DNA of 36,212 bases from JAIOTH01 sp964639335 (GTDB taxonomy: Bacteria; Patescibacteriota; Patescibacteriia; UBA1558; S5-K13): assembly GCA_964639335.1 (NCBI GenBank), contig CAZXCJ010000008.1, forward strand, positions 1-36,212. The letters run 5' to 3'. Positions 29,744-36,212 of the stretch are shown piece after piece (positions within the stretch are counted from its first letter, which is position 1; each line of letters starts with the position of its first letter). The position numbers and the translations under genes were made by a program. A model generated the notes under the pieces. The model was given only the letters and a program-made list of their open reading frames with translations, did not search any database and was not told the origin of the DNA.

Positions 29744-29761
29744 TTTTTCTCCTAAACTTTG

Positions 29762-29975
29762 TTCTAGTGTTTTATAACAAATTTTTGTGCAGGATTTCTA
29801 CACAAATAATTTGTCTCACACTAGAAATTTTTTTATCATCTTTCTTAAAAAGACATTTTTATCTACTTAGGAAAGATGATAATTTTTTTCAAAGAACTTC
29901 ATTAACATAGAAAATAGTAGAGGAGATTTAAAGCCGCCGTTATAGATCATATTTGCGGTAATCTCCCGTACTATT
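29762..29975 (-). promoter_or_regulatory. Three-hairpin structured leader, candidate regulatory RNA
   Basis: Three stable stems lie between the candidate promoter (30094-30066, minus) and the orphan gene. A (29762-29826): TTCTAGTGT/ACACTAGAA outside, then 13 bp (29777-29789 with 29801-29814, one bulge). B (29833-29882): TTATCATCTTTC/GAAAGATGATAA with an inner TAAAAA/TTTTTA stem. C (29913-29975): AATAGTA/TACTATT, GGAGATT/AATCTCC and CCGC/GCGG stacked. Stem B is followed by T7 on the plus strand, so it could also terminate a plus-strand transcript. It matches no riboswitch, tmRNA or 6S RNA consensus that I know. Confidence 0.55.
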
Positions 29976-29982
29976 CTCAATA

Positions 29983-30057
29983 TTAATATGCGATGCCAAT
30001 ATACGAATTTTTACTAATAATACTAATAAATTATACTAATGATACTAATTTTTACTT
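29983..30057. repeat. TACTAAT/TACGAAT simple-repeat tract
   Basis: It begins GCGATGCCAATATACGAAT and continues with degenerate copies of ATACTAAT at roughly decamer spacing. The leading segment recurs at 36031-36058 after secA. Noncoding. In the minus-strand transcript it would form the start of the leader. Confidence 0.7.
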
Positions 30058-30065
30058 AACATATA

Positions 30066-30094
30066 AGCATAGCATATTATTAGAATTGTGTCAA
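30066..30094 (-). promoter_or_regulatory. Minus-strand promoter for the orphan gene
   Basis: On the minus strand, TTGACA (30094-30089) and TATGCT (30071-30066) have a 17-bp spacer. Transcription would start near 30059, giving a leader of roughly 315 nt. The -35 overlaps the left arm of a CCCCGTTAAAC inverted repeat. Confidence 0.55.
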
Positions 30095-30281
30095 CCCCGT
30101 TAAACAATTTTATCCTCATTTGAGGATAAAATTAAGATTTAGGTTTTAATATTTTATAATAAAAGATAATATGTTGATAACAAAAATATATAAAAGATTG
30201 ATTAGATATTTTAGTTTTTAAATCTTGTTTAACGGGGTCAACCCTATTAAATTATTTTTGCAAAATATCATTTAACAGGGT
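30094..30281. repeat. Nested CCCCGTTAAAC inverted repeats
   Basis: ACCCCGTTAAACAA (30094-30107) is exactly inverted at 30225-30238. Just inside the left arm is a perfect hairpin, AATTTTATCCTCA/TGAGGATAAAATT (30106-30133). A second, adjacent pair, ACCCTATTAAAT (30241-30252) and ATTTAACAGGGT (30270-30281), has one mismatch. The core resembles the inverted repeat that flanks the hpf leader (CCCGTTAGATA). Noncoding. With the features listed around it, it accounts for most of 29744-30472. Confidence 0.75.
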
Positions 30282-30339
30282 AAAGTGTTTATTTAAATTT
30301 AATTTATTGTTATACTGGAATAGTTGTGGTTTTTCTTTT

Positions 30340-30420
30340 TTGTCATCCTGAATTCATTTCAGGATTTAAAAGCAAGTTATTGTAAAAAGTAAAGATTCTG
30401 AAACTAGTTCAGAATGACAA
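30340..30420. mobile_element. 81-bp MITE-like element
   Basis: Terminal inverted repeats TTGTCATCCTGAA (30340-30352) and TTCAGAATGACAA (30408-30420) have one mismatch. Each end also forms its own small hairpin (TCCTGA/TCAGGA and TTCTGAA/TTCAGAA). It has no ORF. TGTCATTCTGAA-type palindromic elements are dispersed in many bacteria. No target-site duplication is obvious. Confidence 0.65.
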
Positions 30421-30472
30421 GTGGAGTTGTAAATACTTTAGACAAAAAAGAAAGGATAATTAAATTTATTTT

Positions 30473-31435
30473 ATGGATAAAATTTTAGAAAAATTTTCAA
30501 ACATAAAGACAGATTATAGTTTAGCTCCTTTAACGACTTTTAAAATTGGGGGGCCGGCTAAATATTTTTTAGAAACAGATGATGAAAATTATTTACAAAG
30601 GGTGATAAAATTTTGTGCTCAAAATGATATTAATTTTAAAGTTATTGGCGGAGGCAGTAATTTATTGATTAGCGACCGTGGATATAATGGCTTGGTCATT
30701 AAATTTATTAATCAAGAGATAAATTGCCAAGATAATGTTTTTATTTTAGGTGCCGGAATAATATTAATGAATTTTGTAAATTTTTCTTTAGAAAAGGGTT
30801 TTGCGGGTCAAGAATTTTTAGCTGGCATTCCGGGAACTATTGGCGGGGCAATCTATGGCAATGCCGGTGCTTATGGTCAAGACATGGGAACCATTATTGA
30901 ATCAGTTAAAGTTTTAAATAATAATTATGAGTTTGAATCTTTAAAAAAATCTCAATGTCATTTTCAATATCGCAAAAGTATTTTTAGCAATAATCATAAT
31001 ATCATTTTAAGCGCTAAGTTGGTTTTGGCTCAGGGCGATATTCAAGCCAGTCAAGAATTAGTTCAACAAAGGATTATTAATAGAGCTCAGGGCCATCCTT
31101 TAAATATGCCTAATGCTGGTTCTTGGTTTAAAAATATTGATTTAAAAAATGAGATTAAAGAAAAAATAAAAGAAATGAATTTAGCTACTGAAGAGGAAAT
31201 GTCTCGCTTTGAGAAATATCAAAAAGTACCAGCTGCTTTTTTAATTGAAAAAGCAGGTTTAAAGGGGCATCAATTGGGCGGGGCACAAATGTCGGAAAAG
31301 CATGCTAATTTTTTAGTAAACAAAAAAAACGCTACCGCCAAAGACATTGTTAAACTGTCAGATTATATAAAAGAAAAGATTAAGGAAAAATATGGAGTTG
31401 AATTAACCGAAGAAGTACAGTATGTAGGATTTTAA
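30473..31435 (+). CDS. murB: UDP-N-acetylenolpyruvoylglucosamine reductase MurB
   Basis: A 320-residue FAD enzyme that reduces UDP-GlcNAc-enolpyruvate to UDP-MurNAc, upstream of MurC. The FAD motifs are FKVIGGGSNLLISDRGYNGL and LAGIPGTIGGAIYGNAGAYG. SQCHFQYRKSIF supplies the Tyr-Arg pair, and the catalytic Ser lies in PNAGSWFKN. It is close to the type II MurB length. It is separated from murC by about 1.5 kb of repeats and an orphan gene, so it is a separate unit, although in many relatives it follows murC directly. The promoter is not evident. A bidirectional terminator follows. Confidence 0.94.
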   Translation: MDKILEKFSNIKTDYSLAPLTTFKIGGPAKYFLETDDENYLQRVIKFCAQNDINFKVIGGGSNLLISDRGYNGLVIKFINQEINCQDNVFILGAGIILMNFVNFSLEKGFAGQEFLAGIPGTIGGAIYGNAGAYGQDMGTIIESVKVLNNNYEFESLKKSQCHFQYRKSIFSNNHNIILSAKLVLAQGDIQASQELVQQRIINRAQGHPLNMPNAGSWFKNIDLKNEIKEKIKEMNLATEEEMSRFEKYQKVPAAFLIEKAGLKGHQLGGAQMSEKHANFLVNKKNATAKDIVKLSDYIKEKIKEKYGVELTEEVQYVGF

Positions 31436-31489
31436 AGCTGCGAGATTTAAGATTAAAGATTTAAGTTTTAGGGTTTTAGGAAAAGAAAA

Positions 31490-31520
31490 ACCCGTCAAAT
31501 TAGAACTGACGGGTATTTTT
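31490..31520. terminator. Bidirectional terminator between murB and prs
   Basis: ACCCGTCA (31490-31497) pairs with TGACGGGT (31507-31514), with ATTTTT downstream and AAAAGAAAAA upstream, so it works in both directions for these convergent genes. Confidence 0.85.
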
Positions 31521-31534
31521 GTTTGGAAAATTTT

Positions 31535-32494
31535 TTAATGATCAATAAAAAGAGGACTCAGGGGCATATCCATATGCAACCTAGTAATACATTCAGCAAT
31601 ATATGGCGCAGGATCGAGGATAGTGACTTTTTTTGATAGAGATTTTTTTTCAATAGGAATGGTGTCTACTACTATAATTTCATCAATGGGAGCTTGATTA
31701 ATTCTCGACATAGTCTTCTGAGTAAAATCAGGATGAACTGCGGCCGCAATGATTTTTTTCGCGCCGGCTTTTTTAACAATTTGAGAAGCTGTTTTTAGGG
31801 TATTAAAGCCCTGGATCATGTCATCAAAGAAAAAAACTATTTTTCCTTGGACATCGCCCAGAACCCTGCTTTTTTCAATATCTATTTTTTTGGTTTTTGG
31901 GTCCCGATATTTTGTTACTACACAAATATCACTATTCAAATTTAATAGATCTGATATAAAGCTGGCCCTTTTCACTGATCCTTCATCAGGGCTTCCAATG
32001 GCAAAGTTTTGTATTTCTCTAGCTTGAAAATTTTCTATTAAGAGCTTCATTAAGTAGACCCTGTCTACAGGAATATCAAAGAAACATTCAGTGGCAGAAT
32101 TATGAATATCAAAAAGTAATATTCTATCCAAACCAGATTGACTTATGCGGCGAGCAACCACCTTGAAGCTTCTTGATTCACGGGGTTTAGTTTTTCTATC
32201 TTGTTTAGCATAGGCAATCCAAGGAAAGATTCCACTAATTCTTTTAGCAGAATCTTTGACGCAATCCACAATAAATTCCATTTCTTCTATGGTGCTGAAA
32301 TTATATTTACAATGTAAGCTTTGTAAAAAAAATAGGTCGCTACCTCTGACATTTTCCTTGACGCGATTTTTTAGTTCACCGTTGTTAAAACTACCTGTAT
32401 CAATTTTAACTAATTTTACATTGAGAAGACGTGCAACTCTTTGAGCTAATTCAACATGAGAACGCCCAGTTAATATTTTTAACTCACCATTCAT
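31535..32494 (-). CDS. prs: Ribose-phosphate pyrophosphokinase-like protein
   Basis: A 319-residue PRPP synthetase homologue, which would make PRPP from ribose-5-phosphate and ATP. Conserved parts are VELAQRVARLLNVKLVKIDT, AYAKQDRKTKPRES (ATP loop), LLFDIHNSATECFFDIPVD (metal-binding DxH) and GSPDEGSVKRAS. The PRPP loop is unusual: DDMIQGFNTLKTA where most enzymes have DDMIDTGGT, so the TGGT part that grips the ribose phosphate is changed. The start is ATG 32494, because a GGAGG site (32503-32507) lies 8 nt before it. The upstream in-frame ATG 32509 overlaps that site. A single-gene unit facing murB. Family assignment is sure; catalytic competence is less so. Confidence 0.85.
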   Translation of the reverse strand: MNGELKILTGRSHVELAQRVARLLNVKLVKIDTGSFNNGELKNRVKENVRGSDLFFLQSLHCKYNFSTIEEMEFIVDCVKDSAKRISGIFPWIAYAKQDRKTKPRESRSFKVVARRISQSGLDRILLFDIHNSATECFFDIPVDRVYLMKLLIENFQAREIQNFAIGSPDEGSVKRASFISDLLNLNSDICVVTKYRDPKTKKIDIEKSRVLGDVQGKIVFFFDDMIQGFNTLKTASQIVKKAGAKKIIAAAVHPDFTQKTMSRINQAPIDEIIVVDTIPIEKKSLSKKVTILDPAPYIAECITRLHMDMPLSPLFIDH

Positions 32495-32502
32495 TTTGTT
32501 AT

Positions 32503-32507
32503 CCTCC
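32503..32507 (-). promoter_or_regulatory. Shine-Dalgarno deciding the prs start
   Basis: GGAGG on the minus strand, 8 nt upstream of ATG 32494. It overlaps the in-frame ATG at 32509, which is therefore unlikely to be the start. Confidence 0.75.
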
Positions 32508-32714
32508 ATGATTTTTTTATCCGCTCACCCTTTTTAAAAGGTGGGTGGGTTTGTTTTTATATCTTTAACTTAAACTATTCTGAATATTTGTCAATTAAAA
32601 TCAACCCCGGTGGTTGGTGACGATGGGGGTCAATTATTTGAACTTCTGAAAATTTATGATAGTATTAGATAAGTAGTTAAGCTAAAATTTATAAATTTTA
32701 AACTAAATTTATGA

Positions 32715-32813
32715 ATCCCGTTAGATAGTTTAGACTAAGGGTAAATTCTAACGGTGATTTGGTAAAAAAATTTATTAAAATAAATAAAAATAATAAGTAA
32801 TATCTAACGGGAT
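32715..32813 (+). promoter_or_regulatory. 13-bp inverted repeat closing over the hpf start codon
   Basis: ATCCCGTTAGATA (32715-32727) is exactly inverted at 32801-32813, where TATCTAACGGGAT ends with the first two bases of the hpf ATG. A third partial copy (TTCTAACGG) lies at 32747-32755. If the leader is transcribed, the helix would sequester the initiation region. The rest of 32510-32811 holds a TCAACCCC...GGGGGTCAA inverted pair (about 32601-32636) and no gene. Confidence 0.6.
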
Positions 32814-33120
32814 GAATATTCAATTTTATTCTAAAAATATCGAGTTAAATACTCAAATTAAAAGTTACGTTCAGGAAAAAATAGGCGGATTGGAAAAGTA
32901 TGATTCTCAAATTATTGATTGCCGAATAGATTTATCTAAAAATATTCATCATAAAAAAGGAGATGTTTATAGAGTAGAAGTTAATATAAAATTAGCCCAT
33001 AATAAAAAATTAATCAGAGCTGTTGTTATGGCAGAAAATTTAATGTCAGGCATAGACCAAGTTAAAGATAAATTGCAAAGACAGATTACTAAAACTAAAG
33101 ATAAAATAAAAAATCGATAA
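32812..33120 (+). CDS. hpf: Ribosome hibernation-promoting factor, short form
   Basis: A 102-residue S30AE/RaiA-family protein. The beta-alpha-beta-beta-beta-alpha pattern is clear, with MNIQFYSKNIELNTQIKSYV, KIGGLEKYDSQIIDCRIDLS, VYRVEVNIKLAHNKKLIRAV and a C-terminal helix (LMSGIDQVKDKLQRQITKTK). The short form lacks the C-terminal dimerisation domain of long HPF. It binds the 30S decoding region under stress and silences ribosomes. The start codon lies at the edge of a 13-bp inverted repeat. secA follows after a 106-bp AT-rich palindromic spacer; hpf-secA adjacency is common in bacteria. Confidence 0.9.
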   Translation: MNIQFYSKNIELNTQIKSYVQEKIGGLEKYDSQIIDCRIDLSKNIHHKKGDVYRVEVNIKLAHNKKLIRAVVMAENLMSGIDQVKDKLQRQITKTKDKIKNR

Positions 33121-33226
33121 CGATTTTTTCGAATTATTAATTTTGAATGACGAATTTTGATTGAATGTTTAATTTCGAATTTTAAATTCAATCGAAATTA
33201 GAAATTCACAATTTAAAATTTAAACC

Positions 33227-36028
33227 ATGGGTTTATTTTCAAAATTAGTCGGGGATCCAAATAAAAAATATTTAAAGTCCTTAGAACCAATTATTGAACA
33301 AATTAATTCTTTAGAGTCCAAACTTGAAAAATTAACTCAAGAAGAATTAAGGCAAAAAACTAAAAAGTTTCAAGAGGATCTTAAAAATGAAAAAACAAAT
33401 CTGGATGAAATATTACCAGTGGCCTTTGCTATGGTTAGAGAAGCCGCCAAAAGGACATTGAAACAAAGACATTATGACGTGCAAATATTGGCAGGCATTG
33501 TATTATATCAAGGTCGTATAGCTGAAATGAAAACAGGAGAGGGAAAGACCTTGGCTTCTACATTGCCCATGTATCTTAATGCCCTGACTGGCCGGGGAGT
33601 TCATTTAATTACGGTTAATGATTATCTGTCAAAAAGAGATTGTGTATGGATGGGGCAAATTTATAATTATTTGGGCTTAAGTGTGGGGGCCATTGAACAC
33701 GAGGCCTCTTATTTATATGACGATTCTCAAAACAAAGAAAAAGAAGGTCAGGTTAAAAATATTGGTATTGAAGAAGATTATTTAAGGCCGGTTTCTAGAA
33801 AAGAAGCATATGCAGCAGACATTACTTATGGAACTAATAATGAATTTGGTTTTGATTATTTGCGCGATAATATGCAAGGCTCTCTAGAGTCGCTAAGTCA
33901 AAGAGGATTTCATTATTGCATTATTGATGAAGTTGATTCTGTTTTAATTGATGAAGCCCGAACACCTTTAATTATTAGTTCTCCAGATGTAGAATCTACT
34001 GATAAGTATAGAATTTTTTCTCAAGTAGTAAAAAGTTTACAAGAAAATAAGGATTATAATATTGACGAAAAAATGCGTTCAGTTACTTTTACAGAAGAGG
34101 GGCAAAATGTTATTGCTCAAAAATTAAATGAAGATCCCTGGGCTAAGGCAGATTTTAATACCATTTTTCATTTAGAGGCCTCTTTAAAAGCCGACCTTTT
34201 ATTTAAAAAAGATAAGGATTATATTGTCAAAGAAGGAGAGGTTATTATTGTAGATGAATTTACTGGCCGTTTAATGCCCGGTCGAAGATATTCAGAAGGA
34301 ATACACCAGGCCATTGAAGCCAAAGAAAGAGTGAATGTTCAAAGGGAGAGTTTGACTTTGGCCACGGTTACTTTTCAGAATTATTTTAGAATGTATGATA
34401 AATTATCTGGGATGACAGGCACGGCTTCTACCGAGGCTGAAGAATTTGCTAAAATTTATAGTTTAGAGGTCAATATTATTCCTACTAATAAGCCAGTAAT
34501 TAGAAAGGACTTAAATGATAAAATTTACAAAGCCGAAGAGGGTAAATTTAAAGCTATTATAGAAGATGTGAAGGGAAGAAATGAAAGGGGACAGCCGGTT
34601 TTAATTGGTACTATATCTATTGAGAAAAATGAAATTTTAGGGGAGTTATTAAGAAGGGAGGGCATTTCTTGCAATCTTTTAAATGCCAAACAGCACGAAA
34701 AAGAAGCAGAAATTATTGCTCAAGCTGGTAAATTGGGAGCAGTAACTGTAGCTACTAATATGGCCGGTCGAGGAGTAGATATTATTTTAGGGGGCCACCC
34801 TTTTAATAAAGAAGAATATGAAAAAGTTAAATTAACTGGCGGTTTGCATGTTTTAGGAACAGGAAGGCATGAATCTCGAAGAATTGACAATCAATTAAGG
34901 GGTCGTTCTGGTCGACAAGGTGATCCGGGCTCTTCCCAATTTTATATTTCTATGGAAGATGATTTAATGAGGGTTTTTGGTTCAGACCGCATGAAGTCAT
35001 TAATGAATACTTTGGGGCTTCCAGATGACATGCCTATTGAAAATAAGTTGATTACTAAATCAGTGGAAAGGGCTCAAGTCAGGGTAGAGGGTTATAATTT
35101 TGATGTTAGAAAACATCTGGTGGAGTATGATGATGTTATTAATAAACAGAGAGAACTTATTTATAAAAAGAGAAAAGATATTTTAAAATTAGCAGCTGGT
35201 AATAAAATTAAGGATTATAATAATTTAAGTGATTATATTTTAGAGTTAGTTGAAAATGAAATTTCCGAAGTGGTTTCTTTTCATACTGCTTCTGAATCCG
35301 GCACTGTTTGGAATATTCAGGAAATTATAGAAACTATTAAGACAATGTTTACTTTGTCTGAATTAGAAGTTAAAAAAATAAAAAATTTAGCCGATGGTCA
35401 AAGTAAAGGTAAATTATCTGAGGCCGAAAAAAGAACTAAGATTATTAATTATATTTTAGAGTTAGCTAAAGATAGATATTCTCAATTAAAAGGTGCATTA
35501 GAATCCGTTCAAGAATTAAGCGGAGTTGAAAATCCTATTACCCAAATTGAAAAAGGAATTCTTTTAAAAACGATTGATAATTTATGGATAGAACATTTAG
35601 ATAATATTAGCTATTTGCGAACAGGCATCGGCTTACGGGCCTATGCCCAAGCCGATCCTTTGGTGGTTTATAAAAAGGAATCTTATGATTTATTCGTTTC
35701 TTTATTAAATAATATTCAAAATCAAGTAGCATATACTATTTTTAAAATCGCTCCAGCCGCTAATCTTGCTTCTAATTTAAGCAATAAGAATATTATTACC
35801 AATGATCCTGCTCAGAGTTTAAATCAGTCATTTAATAATGTTTCTGGAGATTTTGTTTCTCAGAAGATGAAACAAGCCGCTAGCACAGAGACACACACTA
35901 AAACTACTTTGAAAAATGAAGAAGTTAAAAAATTTGGCCATAAAGTTGGCCGTAATGATCCCTGCCCATGCGGAGCGACAAAAGAAGATGGAACGCCGAT
36001 TAAATATAAAAATTGTTGCGGGAAGTAA
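33227..36028 (+). CDS. secA: Preprotein translocase ATPase SecA
   Basis: A 933-residue SecA, complete. The N-terminus is GLFSKLVGDPNKKYLKSLEP. Walker A is MKTGEGKTLA (101-110) and the DEAD-like motif is IDEVDSVLIDEARTPL. The preprotein cross-linking domain lies between, and NBD2 has VATNMAGRGVDIILGG and RGRSGRQGDPGSSQFY. The helical scaffold has GVENPITQIEKGILLKTIDN. The C-terminus ends in a zinc-binding SEC-C tail (NDPCPCGATKED...NCC) used for SecB or lipid contact. It drives export of envelope proteins through SecYEG, which is not encoded here. No Shine-Dalgarno. Confidence 0.97.
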   Translation: MGLFSKLVGDPNKKYLKSLEPIIEQINSLESKLEKLTQEELRQKTKKFQEDLKNEKTNLDEILPVAFAMVREAAKRTLKQRHYDVQILAGIVLYQGRIAEMKTGEGKTLASTLPMYLNALTGRGVHLITVNDYLSKRDCVWMGQIYNYLGLSVGAIEHEASYLYDDSQNKEKEGQVKNIGIEEDYLRPVSRKEAYAADITYGTNNEFGFDYLRDNMQGSLESLSQRGFHYCIIDEVDSVLIDEARTPLIISSPDVESTDKYRIFSQVVKSLQENKDYNIDEKMRSVTFTEEGQNVIAQKLNEDPWAKADFNTIFHLEASLKADLLFKKDKDYIVKEGEVIIVDEFTGRLMPGRRYSEGIHQAIEAKERVNVQRESLTLATVTFQNYFRMYDKLSGMTGTASTEAEEFAKIYSLEVNIIPTNKPVIRKDLNDKIYKAEEGKFKAIIEDVKGRNERGQPVLIGTISIEKNEILGELLRREGISCNLLNAKQHEKEAEIIAQAGKLGAVTVATNMAGRGVDIILGGHPFNKEEYEKVKLTGGLHVLGTGRHESRRIDNQLRGRSGRQGDPGSSQFYISMEDDLMRVFGSDRMKSLMNTLGLPDDMPIENKLITKSVERAQVRVEGYNFDVRKHLVEYDDVINKQRELIYKKRKDILKLAAGNKIKDYNNLSDYILELVENEISEVVSFHTASESGTVWNIQEIIETIKTMFTLSELEVKKIKNLADGQSKGKLSEAEKRTKIINYILELAKDRYSQLKGALESVQELSGVENPITQIEKGILLKTIDNLWIEHLDNISYLRTGIGLRAYAQADPLVVYKKESYDLFVSLLNNIQNQVAYTIFKIAPAANLASNLSNKNIITNDPAQSLNQSFNNVSGDFVSQKMKQAASTETHTKTTLKNEEVKKFGHKVGRNDPCPCGATKEDGTPIKYKNCCGK

Positions 36029-36070
36029 TACGCGATGCCAATATGCGAATGTTACTAATTATGCGAATGT
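36029..36070. repeat. GCGATGCCAATAT repeat after secA
   Basis: CGCGATGCCAATATGCGAAT followed by GTTACTAAT matches the start of the tract at 29983-30057 with a few changes. It directly follows the secA stop. The remaining bases to 36212 hold AT-rich inverted words and no recognisable gene. Confidence 0.65.
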
Positions 36071-36138
36071 ATAGTTATAAATTGATAATTGAAATATTGA
36101 TTATTAAATGAAAATTGAGAATTGTAAATTGTGAGTGC

Positions 36139-36154
36139 ATAAGATGAGATACAT
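36139..36154. repeat. 16-bp sequence inverted at the other window edge
   Basis: ATAAGATGAGATACAT here is the exact reverse complement of ATGTATCTCATCTTAT at 36-51. The flanks do not extend the match in full. Both copies lie within 80 bases of the window ends and may be ends of the same repetitive or insertion element. Confidence 0.6.
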
Positions 36155-36212
36155 TTTCCGCATTTAGTCATTTAATAATCTTACCGAAACACTTCTGATT
36201 GAGACATATATT

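Noticed and set aside
29762..29975. tmRNA, 6S RNA or SRP RNA
   Set aside because: There is no tRNA-like domain or tag ORF, no 6S-type central bubble in a long rod, and no SRP GGAA/GCAGC apical motif.
31535..32509. prs start at ATG 32509
   Set aside because: That ATG overlaps a GGAGG site correctly spaced for ATG 32494.
1..36212. Alternative genetic code with UGA as glycine
   Set aside because: UGA ends the sugar transferase gene and murD at family-typical lengths.
1..36212. Prophage or integrative element
   Set aside because: There is no integrase, capsid, terminase or transposase gene. The mobile signals are limited to non-autonomous palindromes and the GIY-YIG ORF.

Overview
The window looks like a chromosome segment of an ultra-small-genome bacterium of the Candidate Phyla Radiation (Patescibacteria), most likely a Parcubacteria-type lineage. 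This is inferred from strong AT-richness, short gene spacers filled with imperfect palindromes, a large DUF4012 membrane protein beside glycosyltransferases, GC-rich palindromic repeats inserted between and inside genes, and genes without Shine-Dalgarno sites. UGA is used as a stop (for example at 4403-4405 and at the end of murD), so this is not a UGA-recoding lineage such as Gracilibacteria/SR1. No 16S rRNA or marker alignment is available here, so the placement is provisional.

Layout. 1-1525: a Panacea (DUF4065) antitoxin/toxin operon and its terminator. 1537-2069: an isolated gene of unknown function with its own promoter, strong RBS and terminator. 2085-3010: the RNase P RNA gene (rnpB), which carries a complete GIY-YIG endonuclease ORF inside the loop of its P3 helix and is followed by a 111-bp tandem array built on its own 3' end. 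3020-12024: a surface-polysaccharide cluster (polyprenyl-phosphate sugar transferase, three GT4 glycosyltransferases, a DUF4012 protein and a DUF975-like membrane protein). 12102-17564: murJ, lepA, a PH-domain membrane protein, a 31-residue antisense membrane peptide, a DivIC/FtsB-like protein and a parvulin-type foldase. 17607-18028: tRNA-Thr(CGT) in a field of palindromic repeats with a duplicated 5' flank. 18115-19814: ftsE-ftsX. 19915-20208: rpmA on the minus strand. 20406-22401: a compact Fe-S module (iscU-like, NifU C-domain-like, iscS-like). 22405-28960: a division and cell-wall run of membrane protein, mraY, murD, ftsW, murG and murC. 28945-30420: repeat-rich noncoding DNA around one orphan minus-strand gene with a structured leader. 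30473-31435: murB. 31535-32494: a PRPP-synthetase-like gene on the minus strand. 32812-36028: hpf/raiA and secA. 36029-36212: a repeat-rich edge.

Together the genes cover lipid-II synthesis and flipping (MraY, MurG, MurJ, with MurB/C/D upstream), septal growth (FtsW, FtsE/X, FtsB-like), surface glycan assembly (sugar transferase plus GT4 enzymes on a lipid carrier) and protein export and folding (SecA, parvulin). Translation and tRNA processing are represented by rnpB, tRNA-Thr, L27, LepA and HPF.

The most unusual object is rnpB. A 21-bp perfect P3 helix brackets the nuclease ORF, and the ORF's last codons and stop form one strand of that helix. Other points of interest are a 13-bp inverted repeat whose right arm runs into the hpf start codon, a three-hairpin leader in front of the orphan gene, likely leaderless promoters, and palindromic repeats that were accepted in frame inside two glycosyltransferases and at the 3' end of murC.
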